From: an uncultured Desulfobacter sp.
GTDB taxonomy: Bacteria > Desulfobacterota > Desulfobacteria > Desulfobacterales > Desulfobacteraceae
Length of the DNA stretch: 64,000 nucleotides
Assembly (NCBI RefSeq): GCF_963666145.1
Contig: NZ_OY762614.1
Coordinates: 3,028,501-3,092,500 of the forward strand
Direction of reading: 5' to 3'
Both the position numbers and the translations under genes were made by a program. Shown here one piece after another: positions 1-7,614 of this stretch (position 1 is its first letter; the number at the start of each line of letters is the position of its first letter). A model generated the notes under the pieces. It was not told where the DNA came from and did no database searches. It saw only the letters and a list, made by a program, of their open reading frames with translations.

Positions 1-621
1 CGTCATCTGGCCGTAGGAAGAAACCCCCATCTGCGCGGCAATCTCCCAGTCTTCCGGGTTGTCGTAAAGTCCCACCATCAGTCCGTTGGTGATGATCACT
101 CTGGGGTTGTCCGGTGCCGAGGCAAAGAGCCCCAGAGGGTGGCCGGACTGCATCACCAGGGTCTGGTGGTCGGTGAGTGCTTCCAGGTATCGTTTGATCA
201 GTTGATACTGCATCCAGTTCTGGCACACGGACCCGGTTTCCCCGTAGGTCACCAGTTCGTAAGGATACAGGGCCACATCAAAATCAAGGTTGTTGTCGAT
301 CATCACTTGGACGGCTTTACCGGCCACACAATTTCCCTTGTATTCATGGATGGGCTTTGCCTTGATATCTCCTTGGGGGCGAAATCGGTAGCCGTAAATC
401 CGGCCCCGGGTTTGCAGTTCTTCTAAAAATTCAGGAATAAGATCGTCATGAAGCGTTGCCGGGATATAGCGAAGGGCATTTTTAAGGGCCACAACGGTCT
501 GGAACCGGGTCAGGCGAAAACCTCTGTCCGGTGCCCTGCGGATGTCCGGGCGAAATTGTGGTTCAGCAGGCAGGGTCTCGGGCAGGCAGATGGTCATGGC
601 CGGGGCAGACGGATTGCTCAT
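1..621 (-). CDS. hutU: Urocanate hydratase, N-terminal part (cut by window edge)
   Basis: Urocanase converts urocanate to imidazolonepropionate, the second step of histidine breakdown, using tightly bound NAD. The minus strand is open from an ATG at 621, preceded by AAGGAGA, to position 1 and gives 207 residues of a protein usually longer than 550. Recognition rests on family signatures: YGETGSVCQNWMQYQLI near residue 125 and TLVMQSGHPLGLF near residue 155, the conserved N-terminal urocanase core. The C-terminal half, including most of the NAD domain, is outside the window. It is divergent from the ligase gene at 907. Other hut genes may lie beyond the edge. Confidence 0.93.
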   Translation of the reverse strand, partial: MSNPSAPAMTICLPETLPAEPQFRPDIRRAPDRGFRLTRFQTVVALKNALRYIPATLHDDLIPEFLEELQTRGRIYGYRFRPQGDIKAKPIHEYKGNCVAGKAVQVMIDNNLDFDVALYPYELVTYGETGSVCQNWMQYQLIKRYLEALTDHQTLVMQSGHPLGLFASAPDNPRVIITNGLMVGLYDNPEDWEIAAQMGVSSYGQMT

Positions 622-906
622 AGCGTTTCTCCTTCGTGCGGTCCGGCAGGAAATGACGCCTGCCGAAGGGATTTGATTGGCTTGAATATATAAAATTTAT
701 CCTCTGGAAAAATAGATGTCAACGTCTAACCTGCCCCATATTCCCTTAAATTTTCCGTGTGCCGTTAATAATCTTTTTGACAATGTATTTGAATTCATGA
801 CAGTTAAGGGATGTGAATTTTCAGATCCCGGCCGATGCGGGTATTTGTAACCGGTTTTTTTTTTGCGCCTGTGATTTTTTTTGAAAGAATTAAGGAAACG
901 CACATC
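622..906. other. Divergent intergenic region hutU / ligase
   Basis: This 285-base gap between two divergent genes must hold both promoters. It is AT-rich around 690-900 and contains T-runs. I see no clear -35/-10 pair or palindrome. The reading frame open upstream of 907 has poor coding character and no ribosome site, so it is treated as non-coding. Confidence 0.4.
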
Positions 907-2424
907 ATGAATAAAACCCATCAACTGACTGTATTTGATTTTTTCCACAGAAACGCCCGGATGAACGGGAGTGGATGCGCCCTATATTATAATGGTGAAA
1001 CCCGAACCCATTCAGAACTGTTTGACGATGCCTGCCGATTGACCTGCGGCATGGCCCGGCTCAATCTGGCTCCCGGTACCCGGGTGGCCGTGGTTGCCAA
1101 AAACCATCCGGCATTTTTTCACCTGTTTGCCGCGGCTTCCGCCTTAAACTTGTGTCTTGTGCTCGTGAACCGGCGGCTGGGTGAAGATGAACTGGCCTAC
1201 GCCCTTGATGACACCACACCCCACATGGTCATTTATGATGACGAAATGAAAGATAAAATCGGACCGCTGATCCGGGAGCGAAGCAGTATTGTCCACAGTT
1301 TCAACCTGGCGGACAATTTTTCTTCCCTCTATGCCGCTGATTCCCAGGGAGCCATTGATCTGTCCGACGATTCCGACCCGGACCTTGCCTACATTATTAT
1401 TCACACCGCAGCCGTCCAGGGAAAACCCCGGGGGGCGGTCCTCAGCCAGACAAACCTTGTCCTGGCCAACCTTCAGCTGATGCATGCCTATGGCCTGGAC
1501 CAGACGAAAACCTATTTGAATATTTTACCTTTGTTTCACATCATGGGCGTCAATATCGGACTTGCCACACTCATGGCCGGCGGAAAGAATGTGATTCTGG
1601 AACAATTTTCCCCCCAGGCCGCCTTCGACCTGATCCTGGAACAAAATGTCTCCATCTTTGGGTCTTTTCCCCCGATTCTGGGCCGCATCCTGGAATGTGT
1701 CCAGTCCCAGTCGACAGCTCCGGATCTGTCCAGTCTTGAAATTGTCTCGGGCCTTGAAAGCCCGGAAACTGCCGAACTATGGGAAAAGTTGACCGGATCA
1801 AAGTTCTGGATCATGTACGGCCAGACTGAAACGTCGGGGCTGATCACCTTTTCTCCTATGTTTGAGGCACCCGGATCTGCGGGCCGGGTATCGCCCCTGG
1901 TCAGAATGATCGTTGCCGATGATCTGGACCATGCCCTGCCGCCGGGCAGCACCGGCGAGATCCTTGTCAAGGGGCCTCTGGTGTTCAAGGGGTATTGGAA
2001 TGCCGACGCCCTGAATGCATTTACATTCAGAAACGGCTGGCACCACACCGGTGATATGGGGCAGCTGGATGAAAACGGCTACCTTTATTTTAAAGGGCGA
2101 AAGCCGGAAAAAGAGTTGATCAAGCCCGGCGGGGAGAATGTGTTCCCCGCAGAAGTGGAGGCGGCCCTTGTCAGTCATGAATTCGTGGATAAAGCATGTG
2201 TATTCGGTGTGCCGGATGCAGAATTTGGAGAGGCCGTCAAGGCCGTGTGCACCCTGAAAGCCGGCTGCACCGTTGAAGAAAAAACGTTGATTGCCTTTAC
2301 CGGTAGCCTGATTGCCGGTTTCAAAAAACCAAAATCCATTGTGTTTGTGGATCAATTGCCCCTGACTGCCGCAGGAGAGATAGACCGTTTTGCAATTAAA
2401 GAAAAATATACCCACGGGGAATAG
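907..2424 (+). CDS. AMP-binding acyl-CoA synthetase-like protein with altered motifs
   Basis: A 505-residue member of the ANL superfamily, which activates carboxylic acids as acyl-adenylates and passes them to CoA. The start at 907 is chosen because AAGGAAA precedes it; the frame is open further upstream without coding character. Family motifs are visible: YGQTETSG (A5, about residue 305), GWHHTGDMG (A7, about 377) and KELIKPGGENVFPAEVE (A8). Two motifs are unusual. The phosphate-binding loop reads HTAAVQGKPRGA instead of the Thr/Ser/Gly-rich TSGTTGxPKG. The A10 segment reads TAAGEIDRF, so the usual catalytic Lys position is Glu. It may be a divergent subfamily, a thioesterification-only enzyme, or inactive for adenylation. 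The substrate cannot be told. Confidence 0.82.
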   Translation: MNKTHQLTVFDFFHRNARMNGSGCALYYNGETRTHSELFDDACRLTCGMARLNLAPGTRVAVVAKNHPAFFHLFAAASALNLCLVLVNRRLGEDELAYALDDTTPHMVIYDDEMKDKIGPLIRERSSIVHSFNLADNFSSLYAADSQGAIDLSDDSDPDLAYIIIHTAAVQGKPRGAVLSQTNLVLANLQLMHAYGLDQTKTYLNILPLFHIMGVNIGLATLMAGGKNVILEQFSPQAAFDLILEQNVSIFGSFPPILGRILECVQSQSTAPDLSSLEIVSGLESPETAELWEKLTGSKFWIMYGQTETSGLITFSPMFEAPGSAGRVSPLVRMIVADDLDHALPPGSTGEILVKGPLVFKGYWNADALNAFTFRNGWHHTGDMGQLDENGYLYFKGRKPEKELIKPGGENVFPAEVEAALVSHEFVDKACVFGVPDAEFGEAVKAVCTLKAGCTVEEKTLIAFTGSLIAGFKKPKSIVFVDQLPLTAAGEIDRFAIKEKYTHGE

Positions 2425-2443
2425 TTATTATCCACGGCAAATT

Positions 2444-2490
2444 CGGCACAGCCTTTGTCGGCACAGTGTTTGCCCACAAAGATTGTGCCG
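2444..2490 (+). terminator. Inverted repeat after ligase gene, possible terminator
   Basis: A 15-base arm (2444-2458, CGGCACAGCCTTTGT) pairs with 2476-2490 at 13 of 15 positions around a 17-base loop, followed by TTTAA. The stem is strong but the T-run is short, so it could be a terminator or a processing hairpin. Confidence 0.5.
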
Positions 2491-2551
2491 TTTAACCGCC
2501 CATAGGTTTGTATTCTTCCTTTTCTATTGTTAAATAATGGTTACTTCTTTA

Positions 2552-2580
2552 TTGACCAACATAAAAGTTATCTGTATAAA
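2552..2580 (+). promoter_or_regulatory. Sigma-70-type promoter of feoAB
   Basis: TTGACC at 2552-2557, a 17-base spacer and TATAAA at 2575-2580, about 70 bases before the feoA start. I looked for a Fur box or DtxR-type palindrome overlapping it and did not see a convincing one. Confidence 0.6.
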
Positions 2581-2647
2581 ACTTATTCGCACTAACGCTA
2601 AAAAGCATCACATGCCAGATTGTGAATAATTAAGAGGAGTTTTTTTA

Positions 2648-2881
2648 ATGAGCGTTATCAACCTGAGACAAATGAAGAAAAATCAAACCGGGGTTATTAC
2701 GTCGGTAAAAGCCCAGGGCGAGATGGGCCGCCGTATACGGGACATGGGTATTGTCCCGGGAAAGGAGATCACCATCCAGGGCCGTGCTCCGCTTTATGAC
2801 CCGGTGGCATTGCGGATTATGGGGTTCACATTGACCCTGAGAAACAACGAAGCCGACTATATTCAGGTGGAGGTAGAGTAA
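2648..2881 (+). CDS. feoA: FeoA ferrous iron transport accessory protein
   Basis: FeoA is a small cytoplasmic SH3-like protein needed for ferrous iron uptake by FeoB. The 77 residues match the family length and pattern: a basic N-terminus, GEMGRRIRDMGIVPGKEI, a central hydrophobic strand set and a final ALRIMGFTLTLRNNEAD segment. The start has AGAGGAG upstream. The stop is directly followed by feoB, one base away, so the genes are co-transcribed and probably translationally coupled. Confidence 0.95.
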   Translation: MSVINLRQMKKNQTGVITSVKAQGEMGRRIRDMGIVPGKEITIQGRAPLYDPVALRIMGFTLTLRNNEADYIQVEVE

Positions 2882-2882
2882 C

Positions 2883-5090
2883 ATGAGTGTCGCCATTGCC
2901 CTTGCAGGAAATCCAAATGCCGGGAAAACAACCCTTTTCAACGAATTGACAGGTGCCCGCCAGCAGGTGGGAAACTATCCCGGGGTAACCGTTGAAAAAA
3001 AACAGGGCACCTGCGTTTCTGAAGCCGGTACCTTTGAAATCATAGATTTGCCGGGCACCTATTCCCTGACGGCCTATTCTTTGGAAGAGGTGGTTGCAAG
3101 GGACTACCTGGTCAATGAAAAACCGGCCATGGTCGTTAATATTCTGGATGCCTCAAATTTGGAGCGCAACCTCTACCTGTCCGTGCAGTTCATGGAGATG
3201 GGTATTCCGGTGTGTTTAGCTCTGAACATGATGGATGTGGCCCAAAAAAGAGGAATAGAGATCGATCTTGACAAACTGTCCGAACTTTTAGGCGTTCCTG
3301 TGGTGCCCATGGTGGCCAGGACCGGTAAAGGCAAAGAAGCACTGCTGGCCCAGGTCGCAAAGGGGATTAACAAACCGGCCACGCCTCTGATGATTTCCTA
3401 CGGCCAGGACATTGACAAAGCCCTGGATGAGATGGAAAAGGTTATTGAGGAAAAACAGTTTTTAACCGACGTCTATTCGGCCCGTTGGGTGGGACTTAAA
3501 TATTTAGAAAATGATACCCAGATTCTTGAGCTCGGCACCACCCGGGACAAAGAAACCGCCGATCAACTTATGGCCATTGGGGAAAAACTCCAGCGTCATA
3601 TGTCCGCAACCCTCGATATCCATCCCGAAGGCATGATCGCTGATCAGCGGTACGGTTTTATCAACTCGGTACTCAAGCAGAATGTGATCCGGTTCGCATT
3701 TGACCGCAACCGGCTCCAGCGTTCTGATCAGATTGATAAGGTCCTGACCAACCGCTTTCTAGGTCCGTTGATCATGGTGGGGGTGCTTGCCGCCCTGTAT
3801 CAGTTTACTTTTACCTACAGTGCCTTGCCGGTGGAGTGGATTGAAGGGCTCTTTGGATGGATCAGCGGGGTGATGGAGGCTGTTTTGCCCGACGGACTTC
3901 TCAAATCCATGATTATTTCGGGTATCATTGACGGTGTGGGCGGTGTCATGGGGTTTGTGCCCCTGATTATGTTCATGTTTCTGGGCATCTCATTTATTGA
4001 GGACTCAGGATATCTGGCCAGGATGGCCTTTATGCTGGACCGGGTTTTCCGGATATTCGGGCTTCACGGCAGTTCGGTCATGGCGTTTATCGTTTCCGGG
4101 GGCATTGCCGGCGGATGTGCCGTGCCCGGCGTTATGGCGGCCCGGACACTGAAGTCTCCCAGGGAACGGCTGGCCACCCTTTTAACGGTGCCGTTCATGA
4201 ACTGCGGTGCCAAACTGCCGGTGTATGCCCTGCTGGTGGCCGCCTTTTTTCCACATAAACAGGCCACGATCATGGTTGTTTTGACGCTGATTTCCTGGGT
4301 CGGCGCCCTACTGGTGGCAAAACTGTTAAGAACCACAGTGATCCGGGGTGAATCCACCCCCTTTGTCATGGAACTTCCCCCCTATCGTTTTCCCACCCTC
4401 AAGGGGCTTTGGATCCACACCTGGGAGCGGACCTGGCAATATATGAAAAAAGCCGGCACCGTCATCCTGGGAATTTCCATTCTGCTTTGGGCCATGATGA
4501 CTTTTCCCGGACTGGATGACAAAACTTCGGCTCAATTTGAATCCCGGCGCACCGCCATTACCGATTCGGCTCCGGCGGACGTTTTATATGAACTTAAGGT
4601 TGCCGATGAAGGCGCTGAGCTTTCCCCCGGGGCCAGGGAGGTTCAGAGTGCCCTGGCCGCTATTGACGGAGAGGCTGCCATGACCCGGCTGGAAAATTCC
4701 ATTGCCGGCAGAATGGGCAAAGGTCTTGAAAAAATTTCTTACCTGGCCGGATTTGACTGGCGGACCAATATCGCTCTGGTGGGCGGGTTTGCTGCCAAGG
4801 AAGTGGTGGTCTCTACGCTGGGAACAGCATATTCCCTTGGGGATGTGGACCCTGAAAGTACAGACTCTTTGGCGCAAAGACTTGCCAAATCTCCGGGCTG
4901 GGGGCCTGTAACCGCCTTTGCCCTGATGATTTTTACGGTGTTTTACGCGCCTTGTTTTGTCACTGTTGTCTGCATTGCCCGGGAAACCGGATCTTGGAAA
5001 TGGGCTGCGTTTTCTGTCGGGTTTAACACGGCTTTGGCTTTTGCGCTGTCTGTGGTGACCTATCAGGTAGGTTCTCTCATAGTTAATTAA
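2883..5090 (+). CDS. feoB: FeoB ferrous iron transporter
   Basis: A 735-residue inner-membrane Fe(II) transporter with an N-terminal GTPase domain. G1 is GNPNAGKTTLFNELTG (residues 8-23), G3 is DLPGTYSL (about 58) and G4 is NMMD (about 119). A helical spacer follows, then the polytopic domain from about residue 290 with the gate-type segments GGIAGGCAVPGVMAART and MNCGAKLPVY. A second gate domain ends the protein. Length and order are typical. The operon is feoA-feoB followed by a Cys-rich membrane peptide gene 10 bases downstream. Confidence 0.97.
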   Translation: MSVAIALAGNPNAGKTTLFNELTGARQQVGNYPGVTVEKKQGTCVSEAGTFEIIDLPGTYSLTAYSLEEVVARDYLVNEKPAMVVNILDASNLERNLYLSVQFMEMGIPVCLALNMMDVAQKRGIEIDLDKLSELLGVPVVPMVARTGKGKEALLAQVAKGINKPATPLMISYGQDIDKALDEMEKVIEEKQFLTDVYSARWVGLKYLENDTQILELGTTRDKETADQLMAIGEKLQRHMSATLDIHPEGMIADQRYGFINSVLKQNVIRFAFDRNRLQRSDQIDKVLTNRFLGPLIMVGVLAALYQFTFTYSALPVEWIEGLFGWISGVMEAVLPDGLLKSMIISGIIDGVGGVMGFVPLIMFMFLGISFIEDSGYLARMAFMLDRVFRIFGLHGSSVMAFIVSGGIAGGCAVPGVMAARTLKSPRERLATLLTVPFMNCGAKLPVYALLVAAFFPHKQATIMVVLTLISWVGALLVAKLLRTTVIRGESTPFVMELPPYRFPTLKGLWIHTWERTWQYMKKAGTVILGISILLWAMMTFPGLDDKTSAQFESRRTAITDSAPADVLYELKVADEGAELSPGAREVQSALAAIDGEAAMTRLENSIAGRMGKGLEKISYLAGFDWRTNIALVGGFAAKEVVVSTLGTAYSLGDVDPESTDSLAQRLAKSPGWGPVTAFALMIFTVFYAPCFVTVVCIARETGSWKWAAFSVGFNTALAFALSVVTYQVGSLIVN

Positions 5091-5100
5091 GGAGGAGACA

Positions 5101-5298
5101 ATGGGAAACATTATAGTTGGGCTCATTGTGGCAGTAGCCTTGTTTTATTTGATAAGGAGAATGATCAAAACGTTTAAAGGAGAATCTTCGTGCGGTTGCG
5201 GCGGCACTTGCAGTTGCCAAGGGTGCACGCCCGGCATTCAGGAAAGCTGTTGCAGCGCCAACGAGGATTCTGACACCGACCGGACTGATATAACGTAA
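5101..5298 (+). CDS. FeoB-associated Cys-rich membrane protein
   Basis: A 65-residue protein with one N-terminal membrane helix (about residues 4-18), a basic stretch and then a Cys-rich tail, CGCGGTCSCQGC plus CC near residue 50. This matches the FeoB-associated Cys-rich family found after feoB in many anaerobes. GGAGGAG lies directly before the start and the gene follows feoB by 10 bases. Its role is presumed to be help with Fe(II) entry or metal handling at the membrane; this is not shown by sequence. It plays the positional role of FeoC but is not homologous to it. Confidence 0.85.
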   Translation: MGNIIVGLIVAVALFYLIRRMIKTFKGESSCGCGGTCSCQGCTPGIQESCCSANEDSDTDRTDIT

Positions 5299-5401
5299 CG
5301 GTCATGGGCGGCCTGGTCTATCATGTTTCAGGCCCGGCCCTTAACAAGGCTCGAAGGCGTTCTGTTGCGTACCTGAAATTTCTTAAAATCGGAGGCGAAC
5401 T

Positions 5402-6013
5402 ATGGATACCCCAGGTGCATTCACTGCAAAGATATATGATACCGCCCTTTATTTTGTTTTGAAAAGCATCCGGCAGGATATCATCCGTTTGATCCCGAAC
5501 CATGACACACGCATCCTGGATCTGTGCTGCGGTACCGGAGATCAGCTTAAAAGATTATCCGGTGCCGGGTTCAGCAAATTGACGGGAGTGGATCTATCTC
5601 CAGACATGCTGAAAGTTGCTGCAAGGGGCAACAAAATAGCCACACTAATTAAATGCGATGTACAGCAAACAGGCTTGCCCGATTCAAGTTTTGACATCAT
5701 CATTATTTCATTTGCTGTACATGAAAAAACTGCCGGGGTGCAAGCGAATATGATTGCCGAAGCCCGGCGACTGCTCGCCTCTGGGGGACAGCTTGTTCTC
5801 GTGGATTTTTCTTTGGATGATTCGGCCGGGGTGGCCAGCAAGATCGCTGTCGATATGATTGAGCGCATGGCCGGAAAAGAACATTATCGCAATTTTAAAG
5901 CCTATGTACGCAACGGCGGCATGTCCCCTGTAATTCAAAATTATTTTGAAATCCAGCAACAGATTCGACATGTACGGGGCGTTGCCAGTATTTGGATCGT
6001 CACGCCCAAATAA
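5402..6013 (+). CDS. Class I SAM-dependent methyltransferase
   Basis: A 203-residue Rossmann methyltransferase. Motif I is ILDLCCGTGDQL (about residues 38-49) followed by the acidic residue of GVDLSP; motif II/III is seen in FDIIIISFAVHEK and GQLVLVDFSLDD. It resembles the UbiE/Methyltransf_11 group, but the substrate is unknown. GGAGGCGA precedes the ATG at 5402. The next gene follows within 12 bases, so the three genes 5402-6520 probably form a unit closed by the terminator at 6528. Confidence 0.85.
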   Translation: MDTPGAFTAKIYDTALYFVLKSIRQDIIRLIPNHDTRILDLCCGTGDQLKRLSGAGFSKLTGVDLSPDMLKVAARGNKIATLIKCDVQQTGLPDSSFDIIIISFAVHEKTAGVQANMIAEARRLLASGGQLVLVDFSLDDSAGVASKIAVDMIERMAGKEHYRNFKAYVRNGGMSPVIQNYFEIQQQIRHVRGVASIWIVTPK

Positions 6014-6024
6014 CGGAAGATGTA

Positions 6025-6294
6025 TTGGGGAACTGGTCAACTTATCTATTGAGATGTGCCGACGCCTCTTTGTATTGCGGGGTGACCAACGATCTGGAAA
6101 AACGTCTGGCAAGTCATAATCAAGGCACAGCATCCAAATATACCCGGTCCCGAATTCCGGTGACATTGGCAGCTGTCCGCCATGAGTTGTCGAAATCCCA
6201 GGCGTACAAATTGGAATACATCGTTAAAAAGACCCGGACCGATAAAAAAATTAACACCTTGTTGGATTGGAATTTCAGTAATGAAGGCGGTTAA
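6025..6294 (+). CDS. GIY-YIG nuclease-fold protein, UPF0213/YhbQ type
   Basis: About 89 residues containing the whole GIY-YIG fold: TYLLRCADASLYCGVT holds the motif strands, with N/R residues in NDLEKRLASHN and the final KLEYIVKK helix with the conserved Glu. Single-domain GIY-YIG proteins of this size are structure-specific DNA nucleases or of unknown role. I chose the TTG at 6025, which has GGAAG upstream and avoids overlap. An in-frame TTG at 5992 would add 11 residues and overlap the methyltransferase. The stop overlaps the next start by 14 bases. Confidence 0.8.
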   Translation: MGNWSTYLLRCADASLYCGVTNDLEKRLASHNQGTASKYTRSRIPVTLAAVRHELSKSQAYKLEYIVKKTRTDKKINTLLDWNFSNEGG

Positions 6295-6520
6295 AGTACC
6301 CTATGATCAGCTAAGTCCCGAGGCGCTTGAAGGTGTCGTTGAAGAGTTTGTTACCCGTGACGGTACCGATTACGGGGAGACGGAAGCCACCCTGGAGACC
6401 AAAATCAATCAAGTCATGGGTCAGCTTCGAACGAGAAAATCTGTGATTGTTTTTGATCCTGAATCGGAAACCTGTAATATCTTCAGGGCTGATGATCCTG
6501 CCTTGAAAGGTATAAACTAA
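6281..6520 (+). CDS. YheU-like protein (UPF0270)
   Basis: A 79-residue protein in the YheU/UPF0270 family: VPYDQLSPEALEGVVEEFV then TRDGTDYGETEATLETKI, which matches the family's REGTDYG signature. The family has a solved fold but no assigned function. The start is the ATG at 6281, inside the end of the GIY-YIG gene, so translation is likely coupled. A strong terminator follows 8 bases after the stop. Confidence 0.85.
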   Translation: MKAVKVPYDQLSPEALEGVVEEFVTRDGTDYGETEATLETKINQVMGQLRTRKSVIVFDPESETCNIFRADDPALKGIN

Positions 6521-6527
6521 AAAGATC

Positions 6528-6557
6528 AAAGGCGGGGCAAATTGTGCCCCGCCTTTT
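6528..6557 (+). terminator. Rho-independent terminator after yheU
   Basis: Perfect 8-bp stem GGCGGGGC (6531-6538) and GCCCCGCC (6546-6553) with a 7-base loop, followed by TTTT and flanked on the left by an A-run. A textbook terminator for the 5402-6520 unit. Confidence 0.9.
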
Positions 6558-6598
6558 CCTTGATCGTTTCTATTTGGCGTGCAGCCAAACCGAAAATC

Positions 6599-6727
6599 TG
6601 TGTTTGGACGAAAAGTTGCCCAGATGCAAGGCGCAAGCAAAGCTAAAACCGGAGCGTACTTTAGTACGTGAGGATTTTAGGTTTGTGCAGCAACGCCGCA
6701 GGTGGGTGACTTTTCGTTCAAACACTA
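6599..6727. repeat. Dispersed long-hairpin repeat, copy 1
   Basis: About 125 bases that return nearly intact at 24977-25114. The ends are inverted: TGTTTGGACGAAAAG (6601-6615) against CTTTTCGTTCAAACA (6710-6724), 14 of 15 paired. Pairing continues imperfectly inward through CCCA/TGGG, TGC/GCA and CTAAAA/TTTTAG to a self-complementary tip GTACTTTAGTAC. The whole element could fold into one long hairpin. It has no open frame of note. Its right end supplies the stop codon of the 3-hydroxybutyryl-CoA dehydrogenase gene. Confidence 0.85.
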
Positions 6728-7576
6728 TTTATAGTCGTAAAAGCCTTTGCCTGTCTTTCTTCCCAACCAACCGGCTTGAACATATTTTCTCAACAGCGGG
6801 CAGGGTCTGTATTTGGAGTCCTTGAATCCGTCATACAGGGTTTCCATGATGGCAAGGCAGGTATCCAGGCCAATGAGATCGGCCAGGGTCAACGGCCCCA
6901 TGGGATGAGCCATGCCAAGCTTCATGACCGTATCAATGTCCTCTTTGGTGCCAACACTCTGGTAAAGACAGAAAATTGCCTCATTGATCATGGGCATCAG
7001 AATCCGGTTGGCAATGAATCCGGGGAAGTCATTGGCTTCGGCCGGGACCTTACCGAATTTTTTGGACAGGTCCCAGGTCAGTCGAAAGGTCTCTTCGGAT
7101 GTGGCAATCCCCTTGATAACCTCCACAAGTTTCATCATGGGCACGGGGTTCATGAAATGCATGCCGATCACCTTGTCCGGCCGGGAGGTCTGGGCGGCAA
7201 TGCTGCCGATGGGAATGGATGAGGTGTTGGAGGCCAAAATTACGTTTTCCGGGCAGGCTGCATCCAGCTCCCTGAAAATTTGAAATTTCAGGTCTTCTCT
7301 TTCCACGGCGGCTTCCACCACGAAATCGGCTTTGGCCATATCCTTTAAATCCGTGGTGGTGGTGATTCTGGCAAGGGTGGCGTCCTTCTCCGCCTGGGTT
7401 ATTTTTTCTTTTTTCAACAGACGGTCCATGGAGCCTGAGATTGTGGCAAGGCCCCTCTGGCAGAACTCTTCTTTGATATCACTCATGATTACATTCATAC
7501 CTGCCGCAGCAGCCACCTGGGCAATACCGTTGCCCATCTGGCCGGAACCAACAACACCAAAGGTTTTAACTTCCAT
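6725..7576 (-). CDS. hbd: 3-hydroxybutyryl-CoA dehydrogenase
   Basis: A 283-residue NAD(P)-dependent dehydrogenase that interconverts acetoacetyl-CoA and 3-hydroxybutyryl-CoA. The Rossmann loop VGSGQMGNGIAQVAAAAG is at residues 9-26. The catalytic His lies in HFMNPVPMMKLVEV (about 139). The C-terminal helical domain carries NDFPGFIANRILMP and GPLTLADLIGLD. It follows the thiolase gene by 38 bases on the same strand, so the pair performs the two C4-CoA steps of butyrate or beta-oxidation metabolism. The stop codon lies inside the edge of the repeat at 6599-6727, suggesting the element sits exactly at the gene end. Confidence 0.95.
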   Translation of the reverse strand: MEVKTFGVVGSGQMGNGIAQVAAAAGMNVIMSDIKEEFCQRGLATISGSMDRLLKKEKITQAEKDATLARITTTTDLKDMAKADFVVEAAVEREDLKFQIFRELDAACPENVILASNTSSIPIGSIAAQTSRPDKVIGMHFMNPVPMMKLVEVIKGIATSEETFRLTWDLSKKFGKVPAEANDFPGFIANRILMPMINEAIFCLYQSVGTKEDIDTVMKLGMAHPMGPLTLADLIGLDTCLAIMETLYDGFKDSKYRPCPLLRKYVQAGWLGRKTGKGFYDYK

Positions 7577-7614
7577 TGTCCTGTTCTCCTATATTCAGCT
7601 TGAAAAAAATTTAC

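Noticed and set aside
139..693. Plus-strand open frames at the left edge
   Set aside because: They are antisense to a clear urocanase reading frame on the minus strand, which has a ribosome site and family motifs.
2500..2647. Fur or DtxR box upstream of feoA
   Set aside because: No dyad with acceptable match to a Fur or DtxR consensus was found around the promoter.
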